This document shows positions 13,875 through 22,456 of a stretch of DNA of 45,177 nt, piece after piece; position 1 is the stretch's first letter; every line of letters begins with the position of its first letter. Origin of the DNA: DATEPR01 sp036279295 (GTDB taxonomy: Bacteria; Actinomycetota; Actinomycetes; Mycobacteriales; Pseudonocardiaceae); NCBI GenBank assembly GCA_036279295.1, contig DASUJK010000203.1, forward strand, positions 1 through 45,177, given 5' to 3'. Below the pieces are notes generated by a model. It made no database searches. It had not been told where the DNA came from and saw only the letters and a program-made list of their open reading frames with translations. Position numbers and translations under genes: made by a program.

Positions 13875-15419
13875 TCAGCGCCGAGCGCGCTTCGTCTTGC
13901 GGGGCGGGGGCAGCGCCCCTTCGGCGCGCAGGCGGGCCGCGTGTGCCGCCAACGCGTCGACCAGCGCCGGGATCTGCGCGATCTCGGGCTGTACGTCGAC
14001 CCGCAGGCCGAACTCGTGGGCGGTCTCGGCCGTCTTCGGGCCGATGCACGCGACCAACGTCCGCGTGTGCGGCTTCCCAGCGATACCAACGAGATTGCGG
14101 ACCGTGGACGACGACGTGAAGCACACCGCGTCGAAGCCGCCGGACTTGATCATCTCGCGGGTGTCGGCGGGCGGGGGTGCCGCCCGAACCGTCCGGTACG
14201 CCGTGACGTCGTCGATCTCCCAGCCACGGTCACGCAAACCGGCGGCCAGGGTCTCCGTTGCGATGTCGGCCCGTGGCAACAGAACGCGGTCCACCGGGTC
14301 CAGAATGTCGTCGTACGGCGGGAAATCGGCCAACAGCCCTTCCGAGGACTGCTCACCGGACGGCACCAGCTCGGGCATGATCCCGAAGGACCGCACCTTG
14401 GCGGCCGTGCCCTCGCCGACGCACGCGATCTTGACGCCGGAGAACGCCCGCGCGTCCAGGCCGAACTCGCGGAACTTCTCCCACACCGCGCGCACTGCGT
14501 TGGTCGACGTGAACACCACCCACTGGTAGCGGCCGTCGACCAGGCCCTTCACCGAGCGCTCCATCTGCGCCGGGCTACGCGGTGGTTCCACGGAAATCGT
14601 GGGCACCTCGACCGGAATGGCGCCGTGGCTGCGCAGCTTCTCGCTCATCTCGGCCGCCTGGTCCTTCGTCCTGGGCACCAGGACCTTCCAGCCGTACAGC
14701 GCCCGCGACTCCCACCAGGACAGCTTCGACCGGGCGGCGGCAGCGGCACCGACCGTGACCACCAGGTGGCCACCGAGGTCACCGGCGTCCGCGGCCAGCG
14801 AGGCCAGCGTGGTGTCGACGGTCCGCTGGTTGTTGCCGGTGCCGTCGACCGTCACGGCCACGGGGGTCTGCGCCGCCATGCCATGCTCGGTCAGGCTGGA
14901 CGCGGCCTCGGCCAGGTGGCCACCGGTGGCGTGCAGCACGAGGGTGCCCGGCGCGGCGGCCAGTGCTGCCCAGTCCAGGTCGCCTCGCACGTCGACCTCG
15001 GTGTGCACGGCGCCGAGCGCGACACCCGCGTAGGCGGGCACAGCGGTACCGGCGGGCACACCGGGGACCACGTCGAAGGCGACGCTGGTCTTGGCGACGG
15101 CCTGGGCCTCACGGACCACGGCGTCCAGGGTCAGCGGGTCACCGGAGACGAGGCGCACCACGGACCGGCCGGCCTTCGCCTCGGTCACCAGGTCCTTGGC
15201 CACATCGGCCGGGTCGCCGACGGCGGGCCGCAGCTCGACGGTGGCGCCGACCAGGCCGAGCACGCTCGACGGTACGTCCGGGTCGGTCACCACGAGCTCG
15301 GCCCGGGTGAGCAGTTCGTTGGCCCGAACGGTCAGCAGTCCGGTGTCGCCCGGACCTGAGCCCACGAAAGCAATCCGCCCGGGGGCCTTTCGGGCACGGG
15401 TCATCTGAGTACTCTCCAT
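13875..15419 (-). CDS. hemD: Uroporphyrinogen-III synthase with N-terminal methyltransferase-like domain
   Basis: A 514-residue two-domain protein. Residues 1-250 resemble uroporphyrinogen-III C-methyltransferase (P-loop FVGSGPGDTGLLTVRA; PGVPAGTAVPAYAGV), but the usual GGDPF..GR motif reads SGDPLTLDAV, so methylation activity is doubtful. Residues 250-500 are a HemD domain (KVLVPRTKDQ, VFTSTNAVRAVWE, CVGEGTAAKV, VCFTSSSTVRNL, CIGPKTAETA) that closes hydroxymethylbilane to uroporphyrinogen III. The fusion is typical of actinobacteria. ATG 15419 lies 3 nt after the hemC stop with GGAGG 8 nt upstream; ATG 15404, also with a good site, is an alternative. The C-terminus is very basic. Confidence 0.93.
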   Translation of the reverse strand: MESTQMTRARKAPGRIAFVGSGPGDTGLLTVRANELLTRAELVVTDPDVPSSVLGLVGATVELRPAVGDPADVAKDLVTEAKAGRSVVRLVSGDPLTLDAVVREAQAVAKTSVAFDVVPGVPAGTAVPAYAGVALGAVHTEVDVRGDLDWAALAAAPGTLVLHATGGHLAEAASSLTEHGMAAQTPVAVTVDGTGNNQRTVDTTLASLAADAGDLGGHLVVTVGAAAAARSKLSWWESRALYGWKVLVPRTKDQAAEMSEKLRSHGAIPVEVPTISVEPPRSPAQMERSVKGLVDGRYQWVVFTSTNAVRAVWEKFREFGLDARAFSGVKIACVGEGTAAKVRSFGIMPELVPSGEQSSEGLLADFPPYDDILDPVDRVLLPRADIATETLAAGLRDRGWEIDDVTAYRTVRAAPPPADTREMIKSGGFDAVCFTSSSTVRNLVGIAGKPHTRTLVACIGPKTAETAHEFGLRVDVQPEIAQIPALVDALAAHAARLRAEGALPPPRKTKRARR

Positions 15420-15422
15420 CAG

Positions 15423-16370
15423 CTATGCCTCCGGGCCGGACAGCACGGCGGCCCCGAGATCGAGCAGCTCGGCCGCGACCTGCCTGCCGAGTTCGTCTGC
15501 GTTGGTCAGGTCAGAGATGGCCGATGCGCGCAGGATCTCGTTGCCCGGGGTGGCGGCGACGCCGCGCAGCGACAGCATCGGGACCACCCGGTCCACACCG
15601 TCCGGACCGGTCACGAGATCGTCGACCACGTCGGCGAGTGCGCCGACCGGTGCGCTGCAGCCGGCTTCGAGCGCGGCCAGCATGGCCCGCTCCGCAGTCA
15701 CGGCGAGCCTGGTGAACTCGTCGTCGAGACACGACTTGAGCAGGTGCTCGGTGTCCATGTCGTCGACGCGGCACTCCAGGGCCAGCGCGCCCTGCGCGGG
15801 CGCCGGCAGGATCTGGATGGGTTCGAGCACCTCGGTGATCTCGCTCAGCCTGCCGAGTCTGGCCAGCCCGGCGCGGGCCAGCACGACGGCGTCCAGTTCG
15901 CCGTCGGTGACCTTGCGCAGCCGGGTGTCCACGTTGCCCCGGATGGGCACCATGACCAGCCCGAGCCCGAGTGCCTCCAGCTGGGACACCCGCCGTGGCG
16001 CACCGGTGCCCACGGTGGACCCGCTGGGCAGCTCGCCCAGCGTGAGGCCGTTCCTGGCGATCAACACGTCCCTCGGGTCCTCGCGCACCGGCACCGCGGC
16101 CAGTGACAGCCGGGGATCGGCGGCGGTCGGCAGGTCCTTGTAGGAGTGCACGGCCACGTCGATGTCACCGTCGGCCAGCGCGTCCCGCAGCGCCGACGTG
16201 AACACGCCGATGCCGATGTTGGGGATCGGCGCCGACGAGCGGTCGCCGGGCGTCGTCACGGTGATGATCTCGACCACGGCGCCTGCCGCGGTGAGGGCAT
16301 CGGCCATCAACTGGGTCTGGGCCACCGCCAACGCGCTGCCCCTGGTGCCGATCCGCACTATCTTCTTCAC
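15423..16370 (-). CDS. hemC: Porphobilinogen deaminase (hydroxymethylbilane synthase)
   Basis: Polymerises four porphobilinogens to hydroxymethylbilane. The N-terminal IGTRGSALAVAQT, the active-site HSYKDLPT (about 75-82), the cofactor-binding arginines in GTGAPRR and RGNVDTR, and the dipyrromethane attachment cysteine in LEAGCSAPVG (about 238) are all present. The 315-residue length is normal. GTG 16370 overlaps the hemA stop as GTGA; the ribosome site is weak, so translation is likely coupled to hemA. Confidence 0.96.
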   Translation of the reverse strand: MKKIVRIGTRGSALAVAQTQLMADALTAAGAVVEIITVTTPGDRSSAPIPNIGIGVFTSALRDALADGDIDVAVHSYKDLPTAADPRLSLAAVPVREDPRDVLIARNGLTLGELPSGSTVGTGAPRRVSQLEALGLGLVMVPIRGNVDTRLRKVTDGELDAVVLARAGLARLGRLSEITEVLEPIQILPAPAQGALALECRVDDMDTEHLLKSCLDDEFTRLAVTAERAMLAALEAGCSAPVGALADVVDDLVTGPDGVDRVVPMLSLRGVAATPGNEILRASAISDLTNADELGRQVAAELLDLGAAVLSGPEA

Positions 16371-17722
16371 CTGTTGTCACCATCCGCACGGGTGTCATGG
16401 GCGTCTCCCTGGACCGCGAGCGGCGTGCTGAGCAGCGCTGCTGCCTGCGGGTCGAGGGCGAACAGTTCACGTAGCGCGTCCGCGTAGCTGGCGCCGTTCG
16501 GGTCGGAGGCGAGCTGTTTGACCCGCACCGTGGGCGTGTGCAGCAGCTTGTCCACCACCCGACGCACGGTCTTGGCCAGCTCACCGCGCACCGTCTCGTC
16601 CAGCTCCGGCAGCCGGGAGTCCAGCCGGAGCAGTTCGGCGTCCACCACCTCGGCGGCTCGCCTGCGCAGCGCCGTCACCGTCGGGGTCACCGCGGCGGAA
16701 CGCTGGGCGGCCAGGTAGCCGCGCATTTCCTCGGCCAGGATCTCGCCGGCCACACCGGCGTGTCGGCCGCTCGGCGTGCCGGCCAGGCGCGCACCGAGGG
16801 TCTCCAGGTCGACCATGGTCACGCCGGGCAGTTCGGCGACGCCTGCCTCGACGTCCCTGGGCAGCCCGAGGTCACACACCACCAGCGGCCGACCGGCGGC
16901 ACGGGCGGCCAGTCCGGTGCGGACGAGTTCGGTGGACACGACGATGTCGGTGGCTCCGGTACAGCTGACCACGAGATCGGCCACCGCGATCCGGTCGGCC
17001 AGGTCGGTCAGCCCGGTGGCGCTGCTGGCCACACCCTCACCGGCCAGCGCACCGGCCAGGCGGGCGCCGTTGGCCGCCGTGCGGTTGGCGATCACCACTT
17101 CGCCGATGCCGGCCCTGCGCAGCGCGGCCGCGGCCAGGCCACCCATCGAACCGGCGCCGACCACCAGCGCCTTACGGCCGGTCAGGCCGCCGAGCACATC
17201 GTCGGCGTCGGACAGCGCGACGCCCACCACGGACGCGGCCACGTGGTCGATGTCGGTCTCGGCGTGCACCCGCTTGCCGACCCGCAGGGCCTGCTGGACG
17301 AGGTCGTGCAGCGCGCTGCCGACCGTGCCGGCCGCGTCGGCGGCGGCGTAGGCGGTGCGCAGCTGACCGAGGATCTGGGCCTCGCCGACCACCATCGAGT
17401 CCAGGCCGGCGGCCACCGAGAACAGGTGCTCGACGGCTGCCGCCGAGTAGTGCACGTACAGGCTGCCACCCAGGTCGGCGGCGTCCGTGCCGGCGTGCCG
17501 GGACAGCACCCCGGTCAGGTCGGACACCCCGCCGTGGAAGGTCTCCACGACCGCGTAGACCTCGACCCGGTTGCAGGTCGACAGCAGCACGGCCTCGGTC
17601 ACGTCCGGGCAGCGCAGGATCTCGTCCAGGATCTTGCCGACATCGGCGGTCCCGACCGAGGCGCGCTCCAGTTCCCGCACCCCGGCGGTGCGATGCGACA
17701 TGCCGACGGCGAGCACGTTCAC
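16367..17722 (-). CDS. hemA: Glutamyl-tRNA reductase
   Basis: NADPH-dependent reductase that converts glutamyl-tRNA to glutamate-1-semialdehyde, the entry step of C5 heme synthesis. The nucleophilic cysteine is Cys50 in LLSTCNRVEVYA; the NADPH Rossmann region includes VGAGSMGGLAA; VGEAQILGQLR is another family signature; the C-terminal dimerisation helices run to the end. Length is 451 residues. GTG 17722 shares a GTGA overlap with rex, placing heme synthesis directly under the rex promoter and therefore probably under redox control. Confidence 0.96.
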   Translation of the reverse strand: MNVLAVGMSHRTAGVRELERASVGTADVGKILDEILRCPDVTEAVLLSTCNRVEVYAVVETFHGGVSDLTGVLSRHAGTDAADLGGSLYVHYSAAAVEHLFSVAAGLDSMVVGEAQILGQLRTAYAAADAAGTVGSALHDLVQQALRVGKRVHAETDIDHVAASVVGVALSDADDVLGGLTGRKALVVGAGSMGGLAAAALRRAGIGEVVIANRTAANGARLAGALAGEGVASSATGLTDLADRIAVADLVVSCTGATDIVVSTELVRTGLAARAAGRPLVVCDLGLPRDVEAGVAELPGVTMVDLETLGARLAGTPSGRHAGVAGEILAEEMRGYLAAQRSAAVTPTVTALRRRAAEVVDAELLRLDSRLPELDETVRGELAKTVRRVVDKLLHTPTVRVKQLASDPNGASYADALRELFALDPQAAALLSTPLAVQGDAHDTRADGDNR

Positions 17723-18549
17723 CGTGGGATCACCATCCCGTCCACGCCCGCTACCTCCGCCGTGTCGTTCATCTCAGCCGCGCTGGCCTCGTCGGCCCGC
17801 CGTGCCACATGGAACGAGAGGATCTGCATCTCGACCGCCAGATCCACCTTGCGCACCTCCACGTCGTCCGGCACCTGTAGTACGACCGGGGCGAAGTTCA
17901 GGATGCATCGAACGCCTGCGGATACCAAACGGTCACAGACGGCCTGCGCCGCGGGCGGCGGGGTGGCGATGACGCCGATGGACACGTCCCTGGCGGCGCA
18001 GACGGTGCCGATCTCGTCGATGTGGTTCACCGGGATTCCGCCGACAGGTATACCCACCAGGTCTTCGTCCACGTCGAACAACGCGACCACTGGGAACCCC
18101 CGGCTGGGAAACCCGCCGTAGTTGGCGAGCGCGTGACCAAGATTACCTATTCCGACCACCGCGACGGAATGGTTACGGGTCAGGCCGAGAATGCGTTCGA
18201 TCTCCTCGATGAGGACGGCGACCTCGTAGCCGACCCCCCGGGTGCCGTAGGAACCGACGTAGGACAGGTCCTTGCGCAGCTTCGCGGAATTCACCCCGGA
18301 CGCGACCGACAGCTCCTCGCTGGAGATCGTGCCGACACCCTGCTCGGCCATGCCGGACAGCACCCGCAGGTACACGGCCAGCCGGGCGACGGCGGCCTCG
18401 GGGATGGCCCGCGCGCGTTCCCGCACGTCACGACCACCAGGAGTGGGGGCGCCGTTGCCGTTCACCCGGACCGCTGGGATCGGTTCGGTGACGGCGTCGG
18501 CCGGGCTGTTGGGCGTGCCGTCACGCCCTCGGCCTCGTTGCACCGCCAC
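17719..18549 (-). CDS. rex: Redox-sensing transcriptional repressor Rex
   Basis: NAD+/NADH-responsive repressor. The N-terminal winged helix (about 47-110) has IPEAAVARLAVYLRVL and the recognition region SGVNSAKLRKDLSYVGSYG; the Rossmann domain has VVGIGNLGHALANY (about 131-144), LFDVDEDLVG and a C-terminal swapped helix. A long disordered N-terminal tail (about 45 residues) precedes the HTH. I chose GTG 18549, preceded by GAGGAG 7 nt upstream; GTG 18564 is possible. An operator overlapping its promoter supports autorepression, and the hemA overlap couples respiration state to heme synthesis. Confidence 0.95.
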   Translation of the reverse strand: MAVQRGRGRDGTPNSPADAVTEPIPAVRVNGNGAPTPGGRDVRERARAIPEAAVARLAVYLRVLSGMAEQGVGTISSEELSVASGVNSAKLRKDLSYVGSYGTRGVGYEVAVLIEEIERILGLTRNHSVAVVGIGNLGHALANYGGFPSRGFPVVALFDVDEDLVGIPVGGIPVNHIDEIGTVCAARDVSIGVIATPPPAAQAVCDRLVSAGVRCILNFAPVVLQVPDDVEVRKVDLAVEMQILSFHVARRADEASAAEMNDTAEVAGVDGMVIPR

Positions 18550-18679
18550 GCTCGATCTCCTCACACCGCCCAGGGCCGGCCTCGGTCGCGGCCGTCACCA
18601 GTGTCAGCCGCCCTGGCCGCGCGCCACTTCATGATGAGCCTGCTGCGCTGACCGATACCGCCGACGGCGTGACCTCACC

Positions 18680-18709
18680 ACGGTATCCATTTGTGAACGC
18701 AGGCACAAA
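18680..18709 (-). promoter_or_regulatory. rex promoter with Rex operator
   Basis: The 20-bp inverted repeat TTTGTG-N8-CACAAA (18690-18709) matches the Rex operator consensus TTGTG-N6-TTCACAA closely; one half (TTCACAA) is perfect. On the minus strand TTGTGC (complement of 18703-18708) and TACCGT (complement of 18680-18685) are separated by 17 nt, a good sigma-A promoter. The operator covers the -35 and half the spacer, so Rex bound there would block polymerase. Predicted start is near 18673, leaving a leader of about 124 nt. No gene lies in 18550-18737. Confidence 0.75.
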
Positions 18710-18737
18710 GTCGCTGCAGGGCCGGTGTGCGGAGGCG

Positions 18738-20324
18738 TCACTTCACGGTGAACCGGGTCGACGGGTAGCCCGTCGCGCCGTTCGGGATGGGGTCGGCGAC
18801 GGCTGACGTCTGGGTGTAGCCGGTGTCGTCGGTGGCCCTGGCCTCGACGGTGTGCTGGCCGGGCCGCAGCGGCAGGAAGATTCGCCACATCCGCCACGCG
18901 TTCTTCGTTACCTCGGTGGTCAGCTGGGCCTGCTGCCACGGCCCGTCGTCCACCCGCACCTCGACCTTGTCGATGCCCTTCGTCTGCGCCCACGCGATAC
19001 CGGCGACGACGACGCTGCCGGCGTTCACCGTGGCGAACGAGGCCGGCACGTCGATCCGCGACTCGGTCTTCACCGGCGCCCGCTGCGAGTACCCGCGGGG
19101 CACCCAGTAGCCCTGCCGGGCGCCGAAGGTGGTCACCTCCATGTCGACCACCCACTTGGTGGCGGACACGTAGCCGTACAGGCCGGGCACCACCATCCGG
19201 GCCGGGAAGCCGTGCTCGACGGGCAGCGGCTGGCCGTTCATGCCGATCGCCAGCAGCGCGCCCCGGTCGTCGGTCAGTGCGTCGATCGGTGTGCCGGCGG
19301 TGTACCCGTCCACGCTGGTGGACAGCAGCTGGTCGGCGTCGGGGTGCACGCCCGCCTCGGCGAGCAGGTCCTTGAGCAGCACACCCTCCCATTTCTGGGT
19401 GGAGATGTACGGGCCGCCGACGGGGTTGGACACGCAGCACAGGGTGACGATCTGCTCGGTCAGCCTGCGCCTGCGGATCTGGTCGAAGTTGAAGGTGAGT
19501 TCCCGGTCCACCATGCCGTGGATGCGCAGCGACCAGTCCTGGGCGCGCAGCTCGGGCACCGTCAGGGCGGTGTCCACCCGGTAGAAGGAGGCGGGGTCGG
19601 TGAGGAACGTCGGCGTGCCGTTGCGGGCGAAGTCGGCACCGGGCGGCACCACGGTCTTGCGGGCGGGCACCAGCAGGCCGACGGCGGCCCGGGAGCCCTC
19701 CACGTTGTGCTCGTTCGTCAGCACCTCGCCGACCACACCGGCCACGGTGGCGCCGACCGCGACACCGACGGTGCCGAGCATGAACTTTCGCCTGCTGTCC
19801 CCGGAGCTGTCCCCGTACACCGGGCGCCTCGGTCGGCCGTCCGGCTCCAGGTCCCTGGTGACGATCCACTCCATGGCCAGCCGGTGCAGCAGACGGAACA
19901 CCAGGACGCCGACCACCAGGCTGACCACGGGCGCCAGCACGCTGAGCTGACCGAGATCACTGCGGCCGAGCACGGCGACCACGGCGATCACGCCGAGCAC
20001 CACGGCGAATGCCGTGCCGGGCGCCGACGTCCGCTTGGACAGCACACCGGCCAGCGCGCCGAACAGCACCAGGACGACACCCATGGTGGAGAGCAGCACC
20101 AGCTTGTCGTTGGTGCCGAAGTTGCTGACCGCGAACTCCTTCAGCCAGCCAGGAGTCCGGTCCACGAACGCGTCACCGACGGCCAGGAAGGGCGACGCAT
20201 CGGTGCCGACGAAACCGGCCACCAGTTGGCCGGACGCGACCGCGGCGCCGATGCTCAGGACACCGACCAGGGCGCCCATCGGCCATGGCAGTGTCGGTGC
20301 GTCGGATCGGGTGCTGGCTCGCAT
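18738..20324 (-). CDS. Membrane-anchored molybdopterin oxidoreductase, sulfite-oxidase-like
   Basis: A 528-residue protein with four N-terminal membrane helices (about 15-37, 76-95, 103-119, 124-147), a twin-Arg-like stretch SRRKFMLGTVGVAVGA (about 178-193), then a sulfite-oxidase Mo-cofactor domain and a C-terminal Mo-co dimerisation (Ig-like) domain. The likely molybdenum-coordinating cysteine is in VTLCCVSNPVGG (about 296-297); GYSQRAPVKTESRIDVP marks the domain boundary. The substrate is not readable; members oxidise sulfite or reduce oxidised methionine. ATG 20324 follows GGGAG by 8 nt. It sits upstream of rex on the same strand but the rex promoter separates them. Confidence 0.88.
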   Translation of the reverse strand: MRASTRSDAPTLPWPMGALVGVLSIGAAVASGQLVAGFVGTDASPFLAVGDAFVDRTPGWLKEFAVSNFGTNDKLVLLSTMGVVLVLFGALAGVLSKRTSAPGTAFAVVLGVIAVVAVLGRSDLGQLSVLAPVVSLVVGVLVFRLLHRLAMEWIVTRDLEPDGRPRRPVYGDSSGDSRRKFMLGTVGVAVGATVAGVVGEVLTNEHNVEGSRAAVGLLVPARKTVVPPGADFARNGTPTFLTDPASFYRVDTALTVPELRAQDWSLRIHGMVDRELTFNFDQIRRRRLTEQIVTLCCVSNPVGGPYISTQKWEGVLLKDLLAEAGVHPDADQLLSTSVDGYTAGTPIDALTDDRGALLAIGMNGQPLPVEHGFPARMVVPGLYGYVSATKWVVDMEVTTFGARQGYWVPRGYSQRAPVKTESRIDVPASFATVNAGSVVVAGIAWAQTKGIDKVEVRVDDGPWQQAQLTTEVTKNAWRMWRIFLPLRPGQHTVEARATDDTGYTQTSAVADPIPNGATGYPSTRFTVK

Positions 20325-20338
20325 GCTCACATCTCCCA

Positions 20339-20371
20339 TTCGACGCCTCCACCCGTGGTGGATGCGTCGAA
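20339..20371. terminator. Two-tier stem-loop upstream of the oxidoreductase gene
   Basis: Outer arms TTCGACGC/GCGTCGAA (8 bp) and inner arms CCACC/GGTGG (5 bp) with a 3-nt loop form a near-continuous hairpin 41 bp past the glutaredoxin stop and 15 bp before the oxidoreductase ATG. It could terminate the ligase-glutaredoxin transcript or act as a 5'-leader or operator element for the next gene; sequence alone does not decide. Confidence 0.6.
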
Positions 20372-20411
20372 AACCGATCACACAGCCGAATCCGTAACCA
20401 CCCGGTAATGG

Positions 20412-20675
20412 TCACAGCCGCCGGGCTGCGGTGCCGCTGGCGGCCAGGGCGGTCCGGAAGCGCGACTCCTCCAGTCTGCCCCAGCCGTGCTGGGCACCGT
20501 CGATCATGATCACCGGCACCATGTCGCCGTACTCGGCCCGCAGATCCCGGTCGCTGTCCACGTCAACGGCCGACCACGGCACCGCCAGCTCGGCACAGAT
20601 CCGAGCGACGTCCGACTCGGCCTGCTCACACCAGTGACAGCCCACCCTGGTCAACACGGTCACCTGATGCGTCAT
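20412..20675 (-). CDS. Glutaredoxin-like protein (DUF836)
   Basis: An 87-residue thioredoxin-fold protein with a redox CHWC motif (Cys13, Cys16) after the first beta strand VTVLTRVG, followed by VDVDSDRDLRAEYGDMVPVIMIDG, which contains the cis-proline VP. This is the DUF836 glutaredoxin-like family. The same type of gene lies next to hemA/rex in mycobacteria and streptomycetes (from memory). ATG 20675 lies one base after the acyl-CoA ligase stop, so the two are co-transcribed. The likely role is thiol-disulfide exchange; the partner is unknown. Confidence 0.88.
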   Translation of the reverse strand: MTHQVTVLTRVGCHWCEQAESDVARICAELAVPWSAVDVDSDRDLRAEYGDMVPVIMIDGAQHGWGRLEESRFRTALAASGTAARRL

Positions 20676-20676
20676 G

Positions 20677-22254
20677 TCACGAATTCAACCGCAGGAACGC
20701 GCGGGCGAGCTTGCCGGTCGGCGAGTGCGGCAGGGATTCGACGAACGCCACGCTGGTCGGCACCTTGAACTTGGCCAGCAGCGTGGCGCAGTGCTCGATC
20801 ACCTGCTGCTCGGTCAGCTCGGCGCCCGGCGCGGCGATGACGACGGCCTTGACGGTCTCGCCGGTCCGCTCGTCCGGCATGCCGACCGCGGCCGCCTCGG
20901 CGACCCCGGCCAACTGGTCCAGTACGTGTTCCACCTCGTGCGGATAGACGTTGAACCCGTTGACGATGATCAGGTCGTTGGCCCGGTCCACCAGGTGCAG
21001 GTCGCCGTCGTCGTCCAGGTAGCCGATGTCGCCGGTGCGGAACCAGCCGTGCTCGTCCGGCCCGTGCACGCCGTCCGGCCAGTAGCCGCTGAACAGGTTC
21101 GGACCGGACACCGCGACCAGCCCGGTGCCGCCGGTCTCGTCGCCGAGCCCGTCGTCCGGGTCGTCCGGATCCGCTTCCGGCAGCGGATCGCCGTCGCTGT
21201 CCACGATGCGCAGTCCGATGCCGGGCAGCGGGCGTCCCACCGAGCCGGGCTTGGCGTAGCCGGTGGCCAGGGTCGACGTGAGCACGGGGGCGGTCTCGGT
21301 CAGGCCGTAGCCCTCGAACACCGGCAGGCCGGTGACCCGCGTGACGCCGGCCAGCACCTCGGGCGGCAGCGGCGCGGCGCCGGACGTGCACAGCCGGAGC
21401 GTGGCCAGGGCGGTGCGCAGCCGTTCGTCGGACGCGGTGAGCAGCGCGGAGTACATCGGCGGCACGCCAACCACCGTGGTCACCCGGTGGGTCTCGATGG
21501 CGGTCAGCGCGTCCTCGACGCCGAACTTCGGCAGCAGCACGGCGGTCGCGCCGGCGGCGGCGATCTGCAGCAGGCCGGGGCCCAGGCCGTAGACGTGGGA
21601 CAGCGGGATGGACAGCAGCACCCGGTCGGTCGCGGTGACCGGCGCGGGTCGCAGCGCGGCGCACTGGGCCACGTTGGCCAGCAGCGCACGGTGTGACAGC
21701 AGCACGCCACGGGGCCGGCCGGACGTGCCGGAGGTGTAGCAGAGCACCGCGATGTCCTCGCCACCCGTGGTCGGCGCAGCCGCCTGCATCCCGTTCGGGT
21801 GACCCACGGTGGTGTCATCCCCGTCGACGGCCAGCACCGTGGTGACCTCGGCCCCGTCCACCGGCTCACCGACGAACACGCTGGCCTGGCAGTCGGCCAG
21901 CAGGTCGACGACCGCGGCGGCCGGCAGGTCGGTGTTCAGCGGCACCAGCATGCCACCGGCCCGCAGCACGCCGAACACCGCCAGGCAGTACTCGATGCCG
22001 GTCGGCATCCGCACGACGACCCGATCACCGGGCCGCATGCCGGCCTCGGCCAGCCGCGCGGCGTGCCGATCCACGTCGGCGTCGACATCCGCCCAGGTCA
22101 GGCTGCGACCGGTGGTGGCGTCGATCAGAGCGGTGCGGCCGGGCCCGGTCGCGGCGGCAGCGGCGACAAGATCGGCGACGTTCCGCGTCAGGTCGACGTC
22201 CGGCATCCCGACGACCGAATCATCCGTCCCTCGTTCGGGTGATACGCCGGTCAT
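20677..22254 (-). CDS. AMP-dependent acyl-CoA synthetase
   Basis: ANL-family ligase of 525 residues. The ATP P-loop CYTSGTSGRPRGVLLSH is at about 172-188, then FEGYGLTETAPV, HGWFRTGDIGYLDDDGDL, RANDLIIVNGFNVYP and the C-terminal lysine in LPHSPTGKLARAF. This resembles long-chain fatty-acid--CoA ligases (FadD-type), but the acyl substrate cannot be assigned. ATG 22254 follows GGAGG with a 6-nt spacer, an excellent site. An acidic insert (ADPDDPDDGLGDE) is a small oddity. It leads the ligase-glutaredoxin operon and is divergent from the sigma factor gene. Confidence 0.9.
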   Translation of the reverse strand: MTGVSPERGTDDSVVGMPDVDLTRNVADLVAAAAATGPGRTALIDATTGRSLTWADVDADVDRHAARLAEAGMRPGDRVVVRMPTGIEYCLAVFGVLRAGGMLVPLNTDLPAAAVVDLLADCQASVFVGEPVDGAEVTTVLAVDGDDTTVGHPNGMQAAAPTTGGEDIAVLCYTSGTSGRPRGVLLSHRALLANVAQCAALRPAPVTATDRVLLSIPLSHVYGLGPGLLQIAAAGATAVLLPKFGVEDALTAIETHRVTTVVGVPPMYSALLTASDERLRTALATLRLCTSGAAPLPPEVLAGVTRVTGLPVFEGYGLTETAPVLTSTLATGYAKPGSVGRPLPGIGLRIVDSDGDPLPEADPDDPDDGLGDETGGTGLVAVSGPNLFSGYWPDGVHGPDEHGWFRTGDIGYLDDDGDLHLVDRANDLIIVNGFNVYPHEVEHVLDQLAGVAEAAAVGMPDERTGETVKAVVIAAPGAELTEQQVIEHCATLLAKFKVPTSVAFVESLPHSPTGKLARAFLRLNS

Positions 22255-22456
22255 CGTCGACCTCCGAAATAGCCAGGGGTGGGACACCACTTCACACCAG
22301 TCCACGCAGTGTGTCAGGTATCACTCATGTCACGCGTCAGGGTGACCATGGCGGCCCATTCGGAACGAATGAAACTACTCACCGGTAGGAACGGCACGTA
22401 TGCTGTGTCAGCCTCGGGCGGGTTGACGGCACAGCCATCGGGGAACAGGGAGTGTG
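22255..22456. promoter_or_regulatory. Divergent region between acyl-CoA ligase and bldN-like genes
   Basis: No gene in 202 bp. An inverted repeat GTCAC-N8-GTGAC (22329-22346) is a candidate operator; it does not fit the BldD box well. On the plus strand, TATGCT (22399-22404) fits a -10 hexamer without a clear -35. A GGAAC-N16-CGGT pattern from about 22361 vaguely resembles an ECF-type promoter. The ribosome site AGGGAG (22447-22452) precedes ATG 22457 by 4 nt. Confidence 0.35.

Noticed and set aside
22329..22346. BldD box upstream of the BldN-like gene
   Set aside because: The inverted repeat GTCAC-N8-GTGAC does not fit the BldD 13-mer consensus; it is retained only as a generic operator candidate.
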